Below the pieces are notes generated by a model. That model saw only the letters and a program-made list of their open reading frames with translations, had not been told where the DNA came from and ran no database searches. From contig JANCIK010000004.1 of the NCBI GenBank assembly GCA_028532985.1, positions 2,418,001 to 2,482,000 on the forward strand: 64,000 nucleotides of DNA, read 5' to 3'. Below, in pieces: positions 51,161-61,207 of this stretch (position 1 is the stretch's first letter; each line of letters starts with the position of its first letter). Made by a program: the position numbers and the translations under genes. The stretch is from Stropharia rugosoannulata. Lineage: Eukaryota > Basidiomycota > Agaricomycetes > Agaricales > Strophariaceae.

Positions 51161-51541
51161 GTGTATCAGATTATCAGCTTGATAGCAATACAGGGTTTGG
51201 TCAGACGGATGCTTGCAATGCAGAAATTCACTTTACCCAGCTCAAAGATAGTCTTCCCTTTTATCTTGGCAATTCTCTGCACTACATTGGTCAATCACAC
51301 CAAATCAGACAGCCTGAAGCGTCGACTTGCATGCGCAGAACATGATAAATTGATGTCACGTTCTGTCAAGGCATATCTGCAAGAGCTCGAGAAACCGGCC
51401 ACTGAGCGCAAAAGCAATCAAAAACTTGATTGAAAAAGAGATATATCATGAATCAAGAGAAGAGGAGCAGGGCGAGAGCAGCAAGGACAAGGTAGACGAC
51501 GAAGTCGAGGATGAGCAAGACTTAATTCGGACTTTAATCTA
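51161..51541 (+). pseudogene. decayed reading frame inside the inverted repeat
   Basis: A 90-codon frame ends at 51433 with LQELEKPATERKSNQKLD. In another frame the text continues sensibly from about 51,400 to a stop at 51,541 as AIKNLIEKEIYHESREEE followed by acidic residues. A single shift near 51,400 would join them, so I read one broken frame. The segment SVKAYLQELEKP followed by basic residues resembles the N-terminal helical part of some fungal transposase or HTH proteins, but the likeness is weak and I give no family name. Confidence 0.35.
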
Positions 51542-51801
51542 AGCGTGTTGATAGTGCCAACAGCCGAGGTGCCGTGGCATGCCGCAGCGTGTATCACTGA
51601 GTGAGAATCGCTAAAAATGGCACTGTCTGGGAAAACTGTTGCTGAGGCATCGGTTGCCTTCATGGTGCTGTGAAATTTATATATTTGAGCAGACAAAAAG
51701 CTACACTAACTGCATAATATGGATATTTAGCCTTTTTATTGCTTAAGTAGTGTAAATTTTACAATCATCAATTCATTGTATCAACTGACGGTTGTTAACT
51801 G

Positions 51802-52110
51802 TATATAGTACATATTGCTGAGCGGCCAGCCTAGAAGTTCAAACCCTACAGCAAGTATAGTATATACGCCATATATATACAACATAAACTGTACAGGTAT
51901 ACGTATATGCATCCTTTTTGAAAATCAGTACATACAGTATTTCCGGTGAGCGCACGTTCAGCAAATCTTGTCACTCAAGGACAAATCAATAAAAGGCATG
52001 CCCTACTTACAAAAGTTTGTATGTGGAGTGGGCTATTTGACATAAACGAACCACTTAAGCGGAAAGGGTTTGAACTTCTAGGCTGGCTGCTCAGCAATAT
52101 GTACTATATA
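51802..52110. repeat. nested 309-bp unit with 46-bp terminal inverted repeats
   Basis: The left arm 51802-51847 and the right arm 52065-52110 are reverse complements with one mismatch (AGCGGCC against AGCAGCC). The right arm ends at 52110, exactly where the outer repeat arm begins at 52111. Each arm holds GCTGAGCGG-like and GTTCAAACC sequences that resemble Pol III A and B boxes, but only about 10 nt apart. The size and structure fit a small non-autonomous (MITE-like) element; the spacer between the arms holds no frame of note. Confidence 0.7.
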
Positions 52111-52143
52111 TACTATGTATCTTAGAAATTGCAAATGTAGAAG

Positions 52144-52151
52144 AAAAAAAA
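52144..52151 (-). terminator. Pol III terminator, T8 run (minus strand)
   Basis: Eight A on the + strand, T8 in the sense of the right tRNA; mirror copy of the run at 50762-50769. Confidence 0.7.
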
Positions 52152-52155
52152 TGTA

Positions 52156-52197
52156 CGCACATGTACTGTAGAACCGATTTCCTACAGTACATGTGCG
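52156..52197 (-). ncRNA. tRNA-linked hairpin (right copy)
   Basis: Mirror copy of the left hairpin: 18-bp stem and six-base loop directly after the right tRNA and before its T8 run. Stem and loop bases are identical to the left copy, so no compensatory changes are available to test the fold. Confidence 0.6.
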
Positions 52198-52200
52198 GGC

Positions 52201-52282
52201 CGACGCCAGCAGGATTCGAACCTGCGCCCTCAAAGAGGAACAGATTTCTAATCTGTCGCTGTAACCACTTAGCTATAGCGCC
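52201..52282 (-). tRNA. tRNA-Ser (anticodon AGA), right copy
   Basis: Exact reverse-complement copy of the tRNA-Ser at 50631-50712, with all stems, the AGA anticodon and the class II variable arm intact. Transcription runs toward the left copy, so the two tRNA genes converge. Its upstream flank is also the promoter region of the DUF1776 gene. Confidence 0.95.
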
Positions 52283-52396
52283 TTATTAGTGTTTATACAT
52301 TATTTTAAACGTCCAATCTGCTTGTGCTGCGTATTCTTGTCTACGACAAGGTTTCTGAATTTCCAATTTACTCAGCTGCTCCTCTTTCCTTCTTTC

Positions 52397-54286
52397 ATGA
52401 TGCCGGCCTTCGATAATATCGAGGAGTATCTCGCCTTCGTCGAGGAGTACTTCTACTACTCGCTCAACGCCGTATCACACAACCTTCCAGATGTTAACGA
52501 GGTAGTAAATCAGTTGTGGGTGGATATATCGCGTTATGGCCCTGGTATGCCAGCCTTCCCAGAAGTGCATGTACCGTCTCTAGGCGACTTCCAAGTTCCC
52601 CTACCACCACCACCACCACCTGTGGCTGACTCATCTGCATGGGCTTGGTCATATGCAGACTGGGTACGCTGCAATCCATGGAAGGCGTCTGGAATTGTGG
52701 CTGGTGTTGTGGGAGCTGGGTTGCTAGTCGGATATCGCGACCGAGTAAGTAAGAAAGCGAAGCATTTTTATCATCGCAAGAAGGGGAATATGTCAGAGCG
52801 CTCTCAGATCGTTGGTACGTGGCTTTGTAGCTTGTAAGACTAATTGATATCTAAGCTAGATATTAACACACATATAGTTGTCTTAGGCGGGGATACACCC
52901 TACGCGTTACCACTTATTCTGGACTTGGAAAGGAAAGGGTACATTGTCATTGCTAGTGTCTCTACGACGGCAGCTGTTGAGGCACTGGAGTCGCAGAGCA
53001 AAGGTTACGTCAAGGCCCATGTTTTAGATGCGTTTGAGGTATGTGAATACATTCTCTCTTGTGCATATTTCTTCTCACTGGCAGCTTTCCAAAGCCCGCC
53101 ACTATTCCCATCTTTCTCCGCTCTCTCTCAGCGACACTTTCCCGCAAGTTCCCGCTGAATTCACCCGGAGATCCGTATGCATCTCCTATATCCATGCCGT
53201 ACATCCATTCAATCATATCACTCCTCTCGTTATCTGCACCGGTCCTTGGGCTCGATGCTCCGCTCGAGCATATTTCGTTGCAAGAAACCTATCTCCCATA
53301 TCTCACTGCGACCCAGGTCACACCGTTGCAGGTCATCCAAGCTCTTCTGCCTCTCTTACGCACTGGTTCGGCACGCAGTCGAGACAAGGGGTCGAAATCT
53401 ATCATAATATGCCTTCCGGCCACTGACGCACGCGTCGGCCTACCCTTTGCTTCTGTCCAGGCGATGAGCGCATCTGGCATGGTTCGAGCTGCTGAGGTCC
53501 TCCGCAGGGAGATTCGTGTTGCCGCAACCACAGAGCGATCTGACTCTATGCAGAATATCAACGTCGTGCTCGTCGATGTCGGCGTCTTTAACATAGGTAA
53601 TACGCACAAATCGCTCCCTCCTGAAGGTATCTATAAGGCAATGGAAGGCTGGAGTGCATCAGAGAAGGTAATCTACGGTCCGGCATTTGTGACCATTATG
53701 CGCGAGAAACCTGCACCTACCACATTTTGGGACCGCCTCTTTGCGAAGGAGCATCAATATGGGATGCCTCGGAAACCGACAGATCTTTCGGTGCTGACGA
53801 ACAGCCTTGTTGGTGTTGTCAGCGGAGGTCATTTTGGTCCCAGTCTTTTCGGTGTCGGTCTTGGAGTTGGCCACATCTTACACTGGATTCGTGGGGACAG
53901 GTTCGCCGTTGGCGCTGGTGGTACGTGATGCTCAAATTTGGTTACATATTGCTTAATATAAAATACATACAACAGCTCCCACCTACAGAATTGCATCGTA
54001 TTTGCCTTCCCTTGTTCTCGACGCCTTGATCAATCTCCCTCACCTTCTTATTTCTATACGCAACCGACTTCTACCAGCACAACCATTTGTCAGACCACCT
54101 AACGAACTTCCCCGTCCCGTTACCGCTAAACCGGCAGTGCCCCAAAAAGAGGCAGTAATCAAGGACAAGACGCCCGAGTCTTCTGACTTTGAGACCAACT
54201 CAGATGCGGATGTCGAAAGCAATGTCGGGGACGCAGCTGACAACAGCTGGGTGAGTTTAGATAAGAAGAACAACGCAGAGATATAG
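52397..54286 (+). CDS. DUF1776 family protein
   Basis: Fungal protein of unknown function whose fold resembles short-chain dehydrogenases. The chosen start (52397, MMPAFDNIEEYLAFVEEYF) follows a C/T-rich leader; an in-frame ATG at 52289 lies only six bases beyond the right tRNA and seems too early. After a Pro run (PLPPPPPPVADSS) comes a Gly/Val/Ala segment (SGIVAGVVGAGLLVGYRDRV) that is probably a membrane anchor, followed by basic residues. The SDR-like part reads VVVLGGDTPYALPLILDLE, then IIICLPATDARVGLPFASVQ and MSASGMVRAAEVLRREIRVA, where an SDR catalytic Tyr-Lys pair is not evident. A later exon gives SYLPSLVLDALINLPHLLI and a charged, acidic tail. Four or five exons. The family assignment is by recall of DUF1776 sequences. 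Confidence 0.78.
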
Positions 54287-54790
54287 AACCTATTTCCTTT
54301 TCTACTTTTAAACTTATGTACGAACACATTCATCCATTTCTCTGCTGTCTCCACTCCGCATTATTGACCCCCCATATCTGACAATATTAAATGATGTACT
54401 ACTCTTTGTATTTTTGCCCATACTTTCACGCGTTTGTTTGTATATTTGTAGTTATTCCGAACACGACTCACAATCCACTCAAGTACGCGCTACATTCTCA
54501 GAAATGACTCAAGAATGATTACATAGGCATGTGGAGAATGTAGCGTCCATGAGCGTATGTTTGCTTAACTCAAATGTGACGGTGGGATAAAAATAAGTAT
54601 TTTCTGTCGTTACATCATACGATTATTACGCATGTAAACTTGTTCTTAACCTCCCACCCACAGAGTTACGCGGACTCACGCAACGGCCGTTCACGTCAAG
54701 GCCAAACCAACGGCGAAGATATTATCCGTGCGAAGAGTTACCTTTCCTAAGCCCTTAAAGTTCATAGTGGATTGCCAACCGAAAAGCACC
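54287..54790. other. intergenic spacer
   Basis: AT-rich spacer between the DUF1776 gene and the reductase gene, with no supported feature. Confidence 0.5.
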
Positions 54791-55816
54791 ATGCTAGACA
54801 CAACATTTATAATTCAAGGCTCAGCGTCGACGCTTTATAACGGTAGGTTTCCTAACTATGTTAATCTCTCTTAACTACTCTGACCTCTTCTGCTGCTTTA
54901 AGACGCCAGAAAGTGGTTCTCCTTAGGTGCTCTCTTCACGGCCCCAGTTCTGTTGTTCATAGACGCTCCCTTCGGCCGTTTCACGCCCAAGAATCAGTCA
55001 AGTATGTTTTTACTGGACGGCCGTAAGTCGTGGATAATAATGGAGCTCGTATCTCCTATCATGTTCATCTACACATTTGTCACTGCGCCGCTTACTCCGA
55101 ACGCCCTTCCTCTACCCGGTCTGATGGAGCCTCAGGCAATCCTGGCGGTTTGCTTTCTAGTCCATTACCTGAATCGGGCCATTGTCTCCCCTCTCCGTAC
55201 CCCTTCACGATCCAAATCCCACATTACTGTTCCTTTGTGGGGAGTTGCGTTCAATGTCCTTAACGGCTCCTTAATGGGGTCATACCTATCTTCTCCATAT
55301 GCTCGCATGCTGCAGAGCTCCCTCAGTCGGCCCTCTTTCTATGTAGGTCTAGCAGTATGGTGTGCAGGGATGTTTGGGAACGTATACCATGACGAAATTC
55401 TGCTCAATATTCGACGCAACGCAACAGCTAAAGGCAAAGCTAAAGAGGGAAAACCGGAGGGCGAACACTATGCCATTCCTCAAGGTGGCCTTTATTCGCT
55501 TATATCTTATCCGAACTACCTGTGCGAGTGGATTGAGTGGTTGGGATATGCAATCGCCGCTGCGCCGCTGTCCGTTCACCTGAATAGCGCAGGTATTGTA
55601 TCAATACTGACTTTGCTTAATCCACAAGTCTATATCGATATGGTCAAAACCCCAAGCCAGTCCTTTGCACCTAGCCTTTCTCCACCTTGGATATTCTTGT
55701 TGACAGAGTTCTTGCTCATGGTTCCTCGGGCTTACAAAGGGCATAAATGGTATCACAGCAAGTTCAAAGATACGTATCCCAAAGAGAGGAAGGCCGTTAT
55801 TCCGTTTATTCTTTAG
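54791..55816 (+). CDS. 3-oxo-5-alpha-steroid 4-dehydrogenase family protein
   Basis: Polytopic membrane enzyme of the steroid 5-alpha-reductase family; in fungi such proteins may reduce lipid or sterol enones, though the substrate here is unknown. Two exons: the first (MLDTTFIIQGSASTLYN) joins across an intron ending TGCTTTAAG to DARKWFSLGALFTAPVLLFI. Several hydrophobic segments follow (LVSPIMFIYTFVTAPLT, QAILAVCFLVHYLNRAIVSP, SFYVGLAVWCAGMFGNVYHD). The conserved C-terminal part is present: YAIPQGGLYSLISYPNYLCE with WIEWLGYAIAAAPLS, where the Glu and Asn of the NADPH-binding region lie, and the terminal YHSKFKDTYPKERKAVIPFI, the classical end of the family. About 320 residues, slightly above the family's 260. 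Confidence 0.88.
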
Positions 55817-56491
55817 TGACCTTGCTGTAAAGTAAGGTTCCCCACATCCGACATTCATCTATATATGGTCAATCCTCTGCCCTCTAACAACCTAACACGG
55901 ACAAATACTGTCTAATCCTAATTACCCTCCCTCTTTGCTCCAGGCTCTTGCCTCCCTCTTTTCACATGCCGTCCCTTTTCCCACGCTTCCATATTTCTCC
56001 TTCATTATATCTGTGCTCCTTCTTTTCAATTATTTTTGTTTCTTTGTCCAGCAATTACAATCTGATCACGATTCATCTCTTTTCTCTTCTGCTTTGCTTC
56101 TGCTATCTTATTGTCAATTGACTTTGCATGCTAAGATGCCACCAATGACCTTGAAGACAAACAAGTTGCGAACAAGTATCGAACGTTTAGCGTAGATAGC
56201 TTGGTTATGTAGACCTAACACCTTGTAATAATTTTAATGCGACATGTTTCTGGGTCATAACTTACTTTGTGCGATAAAGACAAACTGAAAAATTATTCAT
56301 AAAATTATAAAACCAACAAGGCTTTATCGCTTACAGCGATGCTTATAAGTATTCTTAGTTGGAACGCCATTTCCATTCATGAGGATTTATGGCTGCTTCT
56401 TTACTGGTACAATCAGACACGAATTGAAGGAGGAATTGAAGGCCTTTTATAATAGAGCGACTGACGCGACTCACGAAGATGACTCACTGAT
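55817..56491. other. intergenic spacer, pyrimidine-rich in part
   Basis: The stretch 55,920-56,110 is strongly C/T-rich, which creates an 86-codon hydrophobic frame (55935-56195) that I take as spurious. The rest is AT-rich. No other feature. Confidence 0.5.
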
Positions 56492-57227
56492 ATGATCATT
56501 GCCGGAAGATCGTTGGGTATTCTCCCGCAGCATAACAGTTAACACACCTAGCATCATGATGGGCGAGTACTTCTGTATTTATTATATCGATACGTAGACT
56601 AAACATTGTTCAGGTTTGTCTTTATGGATCGTTCCTGATAAGATGGTATCGGAACAGCTGGAAGAAATCATGGATATTCGTCCAGACAGCGACAAATCGC
56701 AGGTGCCCAGGTCCCTCAGCCCGCGGTCATACCCAAAGTTCTACCCCCACATAACTCTAGCTTCACTCCCGTTGTCTCTGGAAGGCAGCCTAGACCTCAT
56801 AGAAAGGTCCATCAAGTCAGCGAATCTACTCCAGATATGCAGGTTTGCGTCGCTCGAAATAGGAGACCATTATTACCGATCTGTTTACATCAGGATCGAA
56901 CTATCCTCCGTCCTGGAACGGATTCAGGGAGAACTGCACGAGGCATTGAAAGTCGAGCCCCGTACGCCAGTGTTTCCACACTTGTCCTTATGTTACATAG
57001 ACGACGTAGATGCTGCTCATGGGGAGAGAGAACGATACCGTGATATCTTGGAACACACAAATAGGGTACGACACAACCAGAGTAGTACCGTTGAAATTAT
57101 CCGCGCAGGAGGTGAAAAATCGGAATGCCTAGACCATTTCACGGTACATCAAATTTGGGTAGTTCGTTGTGAAGGCGCTGTTCGAGATTGGGATGTTCTT
57201 AGAAAGATTAACGTTTCTGGTATTTGA
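56492..57227 (+). CDS. CPD1: 2',3'-cyclic-nucleotide 3'-phosphodiesterase (2H family)
   Basis: 2H phosphoesterase related to yeast Cpd1 and plant CPDase, which open ADP-ribose 1'',2''-cyclic phosphate formed during tRNA splicing. The core exon reads GLSLWIVPDKMVSEQLEEIM, then the two HxT/S motifs that name the family: FYPHITLASLP and FPHLSLCYIDD, spaced about 80 residues apart as expected. A Tyr-rich strand YYRSVYIRIE lies between. The C-terminus DHFTVHQIWVVRC fits too. The first exon is a deduction: MIIAGRSL plus one base (56492-56516) joins in phase across a 97-nt intron to complete the Gly before LSLW; an ATG pair at 56,554 does not splice in frame. Family call is firm, exon 1 is tentative. 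Confidence 0.82.
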
Positions 57228-57401
57228 AATTTTTATGTTCGTAGATTGTTTGTAGATCGACGGTGATGATTGACATTTACAGCCAAATATTGGTCAATGG
57301 GAATTCCAACGCGAACAAAGCCACGAACGATAGGAAGAGTAACCACTATATACACCAATCCGAAGATGAAAGAAAGCTCATATGAAGATATGACAAGTCT
57401 A

Positions 57402-58128
57402 TTATATATACTCTCTTTTCAATAGATAGGTGATGGTTTTGCAGGAGCTGCATGCTTGTGGCTCATCGGTAAATGCTTCGGGGTGGTCCTCTTTGTTCAG
57501 CTCGTATCCATCTTCTTTAGAGGGGTGGTAATCGCCAGTGTACTGCCCACGTTTTCCACAGTGATAATGCCTTGGTTCTGAAAGTATGACTTAGTATATA
57601 GAGTAGAGACTGGAAGGCTGATTGCATCGCACCTTGGGTGCAATAGCGAAATCCGAAGTTCGACTGTTGACAGTAGCAGGAACCTTGGTAACGGACAATC
57701 AACGCATGAACGACCGTGAAGAACATCACCCACGCTTACCTCTAGAGTAGCCAGAAGAGCAGCTCTCGCATGCCATGTAACCACAGTCAGGGCATTCCGC
57801 ATCCACATAATAATCGTCGTCGTCGAACTTTATTCCGCATCCGGTGCAGTGCGTCTTGCGAGGTTTGGGAGGCTCATTGTTCAGCTCATTCTGCTTTTCT
57901 TGCTGCTGCATATCGTACACCATACGTTGCATCTTGCATTCTTTCTTGTGGGAAGACCAATGTTTCTTTTGACAGGCATCAGAGCTGGAGACGGTGGAGG
58001 TAATGATGTAAGAAACGATCCTGAAGAAAAGCAGTGGCGCATGATCAGACTCGCCAGTATGTTGCTGTTTTGCATCCACTGCAACGCTTTTCAGCCTTAT
58101 TCATGCAAGTGTCCACCCAGCAAATCAT
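57402..58128 (-). CDS. MYND-type zinc-finger protein
   Basis: Small Cys-rich protein of about 175 residues. Exon 1 (58128-58055) gives MICWVDTCMNKAEKRCSGC and KTATYC, and exon 2 continues SDACQKKHWSSHKKECK: together a full MYND finger (protein-interaction domain). The intron between them (57985-58054) begins with GC (GCGAGT); the only GT near it would bring in a stop, while GC restores the zinc-binding Cys. A coiled stretch rich in Gln and Met follows, then a second Cys-rich part: HCTGCGIKF, CPDCGYMACESC, and across the next introns SCYCQQSNFGFRYC. The last exon gives PRHYHCGKRGQYTGDYHPSK and CSSCKTITYLL. No methyltransferase or other catalytic domain is seen. Four exons. Partner and role unknown. 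Confidence 0.8.
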
Positions 58129-58425
58129 AGTGGTAATTCAAATGATACCGGTCGCCGAGGTTTGGCCGAGGTTGTAACTGTAAGTTTCAGCCTTGTACAA
58201 AAACCTGGAAGTTCAAGTTCAAGCTTGAGCGCTTCAAATTTAAAAAGTACCGGGTGATAGTTGAAGATGGCGATTCGATTTGCTTTGAGAAGCGTGGCCC
58301 AATCTTATAATAACCAGTACATAACATGCAAGTTCGAGGTCAGAGCTCAGGTTAGAGAAGGAGAGTCTCTAAGAAAGTATCTAATCTTATCTAATACAAT
58401 TTACCCTTTGAAGTTAATAGTACAG

Positions 58426-61138
58426 CTACACCTTATAAATGCTGTCTACGTGATACATTTGAGACGCCCCTTCAGGCACTACATCGTCCTCGTAAATCTT
58501 TGCAATCTTGTACATGGATGTCACTGGAGCTGTATCCGCAGCAGCGGCAGCTACTGGCGTTGCAGCTGGAGCGCCAGCTTTACTGGCGATGCCAGCAGCG
58601 CGGCCGTCTGGAATTTTGAAAAATTCGCGCATACCATTAACCTCTCCGTCGTAGATATAGTAGCCCTTGCGTTCAAATTGGATAATATCCCCTTTCTTCA
58701 ATTCGAGGACGTTGGCATCTGCAAACGCGAATTCCTTGAATTCAGAAACAGGAGCGACGAAATCAGCAACATTGTCATTTTCTTCGAGCTTCTTCTTGGT
58801 AATTAGATAGTCGAAGTCGACGAGGGTCGCTGAAACAAGTGGATGTTGCGCTGTGAGTTGAGCAAGCCATGTAATCTTCTTCTTCGTTTTACGGAAATCG
58901 CCTTCAAGATTGAGTTCCATGGTAACCGCTTTGACGTTCCCAACAGAGTCAACCTCCTTCGACCTGACAATAGCATTTCCCCAATCCATGAGAGTCACCT
59001 AAATAATGTCGCTATTAGCGACAGCTCTGCTTGTTGTTCCTAAAAACTAACCTCCTCGTTGTCTTCGAAAGACTGAGCGTCTTCCTGTTCGACCAGTATG
59101 CTTGAAGAGTAAACAGTCTCCTTTTCTCCAACTTCAGAGTTCTTCTTGTGCTTTGGCAGAGACTTCACTTCTACATCAGCTGGGCCACCAGTGATGGTAA
59201 CGGGAACACTGGGTGAAGGAGTATATCAATAGAGTACATGAGAGTCTAAAAGAAATCATTACGCATTCTCCTTCTTAATTGCCCAGAAGCGGGGGGCAAC
59301 GGGGTCAATAATTTTCTTATTCAGTGTCCAAATGGAATCCCATTCCATCGATACAACGGCTTGGGAAGGGCCTTGGGCTAACATAAATTGTTGCAAAGCC
59401 TCGACTGTCATACCGCGACGACGAATGCCTGCGGGATGAACAAATAAGTAATTACTCTCTGTCGCAGAAAAGGGATCATACCCCTGACGGTAGGGAATCG
59501 AGGATCATCCCAACCTCCAACATGTCCCTCATTGACAAACCAGTGAAGTTTCCTCTTCGACAACAAGGTGTAGACAAAATTTAGGCGACTAACAATTATT
59601 AGTATCAACATAAATACCATAAAGACTTGGCACACCTGAAATCCCATATGTTCACCTTGCGGACACCAGCAGCGTCCATCATCCAGTAGTATTGGGGATT
59701 TCTGTCGCGGTACTCATTTGTTCTCAGGGCGTGTGTAACGCCTTCAATCGAGTCAACGATGGGGCAGGCGAAGTCGTAAGTCGGATAGATTTTCCATTTA
59801 TCCCTGAAAAAATTGATATGAGTGGCACGATCTCTATCACACCTTAAAACTTACCCAGTTCTGTGATGGGGAAGCAAGTTGCAGCGATAGATAACAGGGT
59901 CACGGAGAGCCTTATTGGGATCATCTACACTGATTTTTGCCCTGATGCACCATCTCTGACCCTCAGTAGTGCCAGCTTTCATTTCTTCGAAATGCTTCAA
60001 GTTATCTTCTACATTATCATCTCTGTGCTTTGAGGCGATGCCATTGAATCTTTCTTCACGCATCTATATTAATTTATCAATCTGATATCATTTCTTTTCA
60101 AGTTTTTACGTACCTGCATTTGTTCGGTGTCGTCGGCGTAGGCCTTACCTTCTTTAATCATCTTGATAGCGTAGTCGTAAAGGGTTTCAAAATGATCAGA
60201 AGTATGAGTCACAATGTCTCCCGGGATACCAAGGAGATGAAGATCTTCTAAAATGGTGTCTTCGAATTCAGTCTAAGATTTGTGAATATAGCACTTATAA
60301 CCGAAAATATAATCCAGCTCACGCGCTCTTTGGATGGGTTAGTATCATCAAAGCGAACAATCATTTTTCCGTGATACATCTTCGCGAAATATTGGTTGAG
60401 GATAGCAGCCTTAGCATGGCCGATATGCAGATAACCGGAAGGTTCGGGAGGGAAGCGAGTGACGACTTGGCCGTCGACAGCATTTTGAAGTCCAAGCGCA
60501 AATCCGGCAGCCGTCTTGTTAGAACGAGCTTTGTTTGCTTTTGCAGAAGCCAAATCGGACAACAGAGTTTGCGTAGACTTCAGCGAGTCAATATACGTAA
60601 ACCACCGCAGCAAATGAGGGTGTTGATTATTTTTCAATAGACCTAGTACCTTAATGTTGCCTGATGATATTTTTGTGAATCAGACAGCAGGAAAAATGGG
60701 ATTTCAATTCTGACCTTTCAGAGATCCCCAGACAACCAAATCTGCTGCAGAAATACCATGTCCTATGAGGAAAGTGCGATATGCCAGATGATCATCAAGG
60801 GTATCCAGGCTGGCGACGATTTCCGGGAATACAGCAAGTGTTCTAAGATTTTTGGCGAGTGTGAAAAATGTGGCACTCTTTACGGCACATCATGAGTTCT
60901 TGTTCGCGTATGAATGATAACCAGGATGCACCTTAGCACTGTCTTCAGCGAGTCCTGCTTCTTTGGCAAGAGCCTGAACTATTGCCTCCTCCTCATCGAA
61001 CGTCGATGAACCAATGACCAGAGAACTGGCGGTTGCGGAGTCATCAAAAGATATCACAGCCTTTCCTGTATATGCTGCAATTGCCGTTGCAGCGTATGGG
61101 AACGGAGTTTGCCTCGGAGAGACGGTTAGGGTGGCCAT
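58426..61138 (-). CDS. GUS1: glutamyl-tRNA synthetase, cytosolic
   Basis: Class I aminoacyl-tRNA synthetase that charges tRNA-Glu. The N-terminal part ([20 protein letters not shown], then a GST-like region ending near [20 protein letters not shown]) matches the appended domain of eukaryotic GluRS that binds Arc1/AIMP-type cofactors. The catalytic Rossmann fold has [20 protein letters not shown], with the HIGH motif, and [10 protein letters not shown]. The second signature is LLSKRKL in place of KMSKS, as in the eukaryotic GlnRS/GluRS group. [16 protein letters not shown] and the tRNA-binding beta-barrels ([48 protein letters not shown]) follow. An Ala/Pro-rich linker precedes a short C-terminal segment ([20 protein letters not shown]). 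It lacks a targeting peptide. It is divergent from the isopropylmalate synthase gene, 170 bp apart. Confidence 0.93.
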
Positions 61139-61200
61139 GGTGAAAGTCCGAAAACAAGAAATTCAATATCGGCGATTAGATTATGATGATTTCATGGGTA

Positions 61201-61207
61201 TGAGTCA
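61201..61207. promoter_or_regulatory. Gcn4/Cpc1-type site TGAGTCA in the GUS1/LEU divergent promoter
   Basis: Exact match to the TGASTCA consensus bound by Gcn4/Cpc1 bZIP activators of amino-acid biosynthesis. It is the only exact match I noticed in the 170 bp between the two start codons, 63 bp upstream of the synthetase start and 102 bp upstream of the synthase start. Control of both genes by general amino-acid control is known in yeast for LEU4; here it is inferred. Confidence 0.55.

Larger units (their letters stand above)
50631..52282. mobile_element. candidate tRNA-ended foldback element
   Basis: A 1,652-bp unit bounded by the 172-bp perfect inverted repeat, each arm starting with a complete tRNA-Ser gene that points inward. 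The interior of about 1.3 kb is AT-rich, contains a broken reading frame and a nested 309-bp inverted-repeat unit that touches the right arm with no gap. It sits between the 3' end of ATP2 and the promoter of the DUF1776 gene. The terminal inverted repeats and decayed interior suggest a mobile or foldback origin; the absence of a visible target duplication leaves a plain inverted duplication of a tRNA gene possible. Confidence 0.5.
52111..52282. repeat. right arm of perfect 172-bp inverted repeat
   Basis: Reverse complement of 50631-50802 without a difference that I can find. Its outer end is the 5' end of the right tRNA gene. The DUF1776 start codon lies 115 bp beyond. Confidence 0.93.

Noticed and set aside
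51152..51169. Near-palindrome CTGATACA-TG-TGTATCAG inside the repeat interior
   Set aside because: Short; 8-bp arms occur often in AT-rich DNA and I see no second copy.
55935..56195. 86-codon hydrophobic frame that looks like a membrane protein
   Set aside because: Arises from a C/T-rich tract, has no family features and no splice context.
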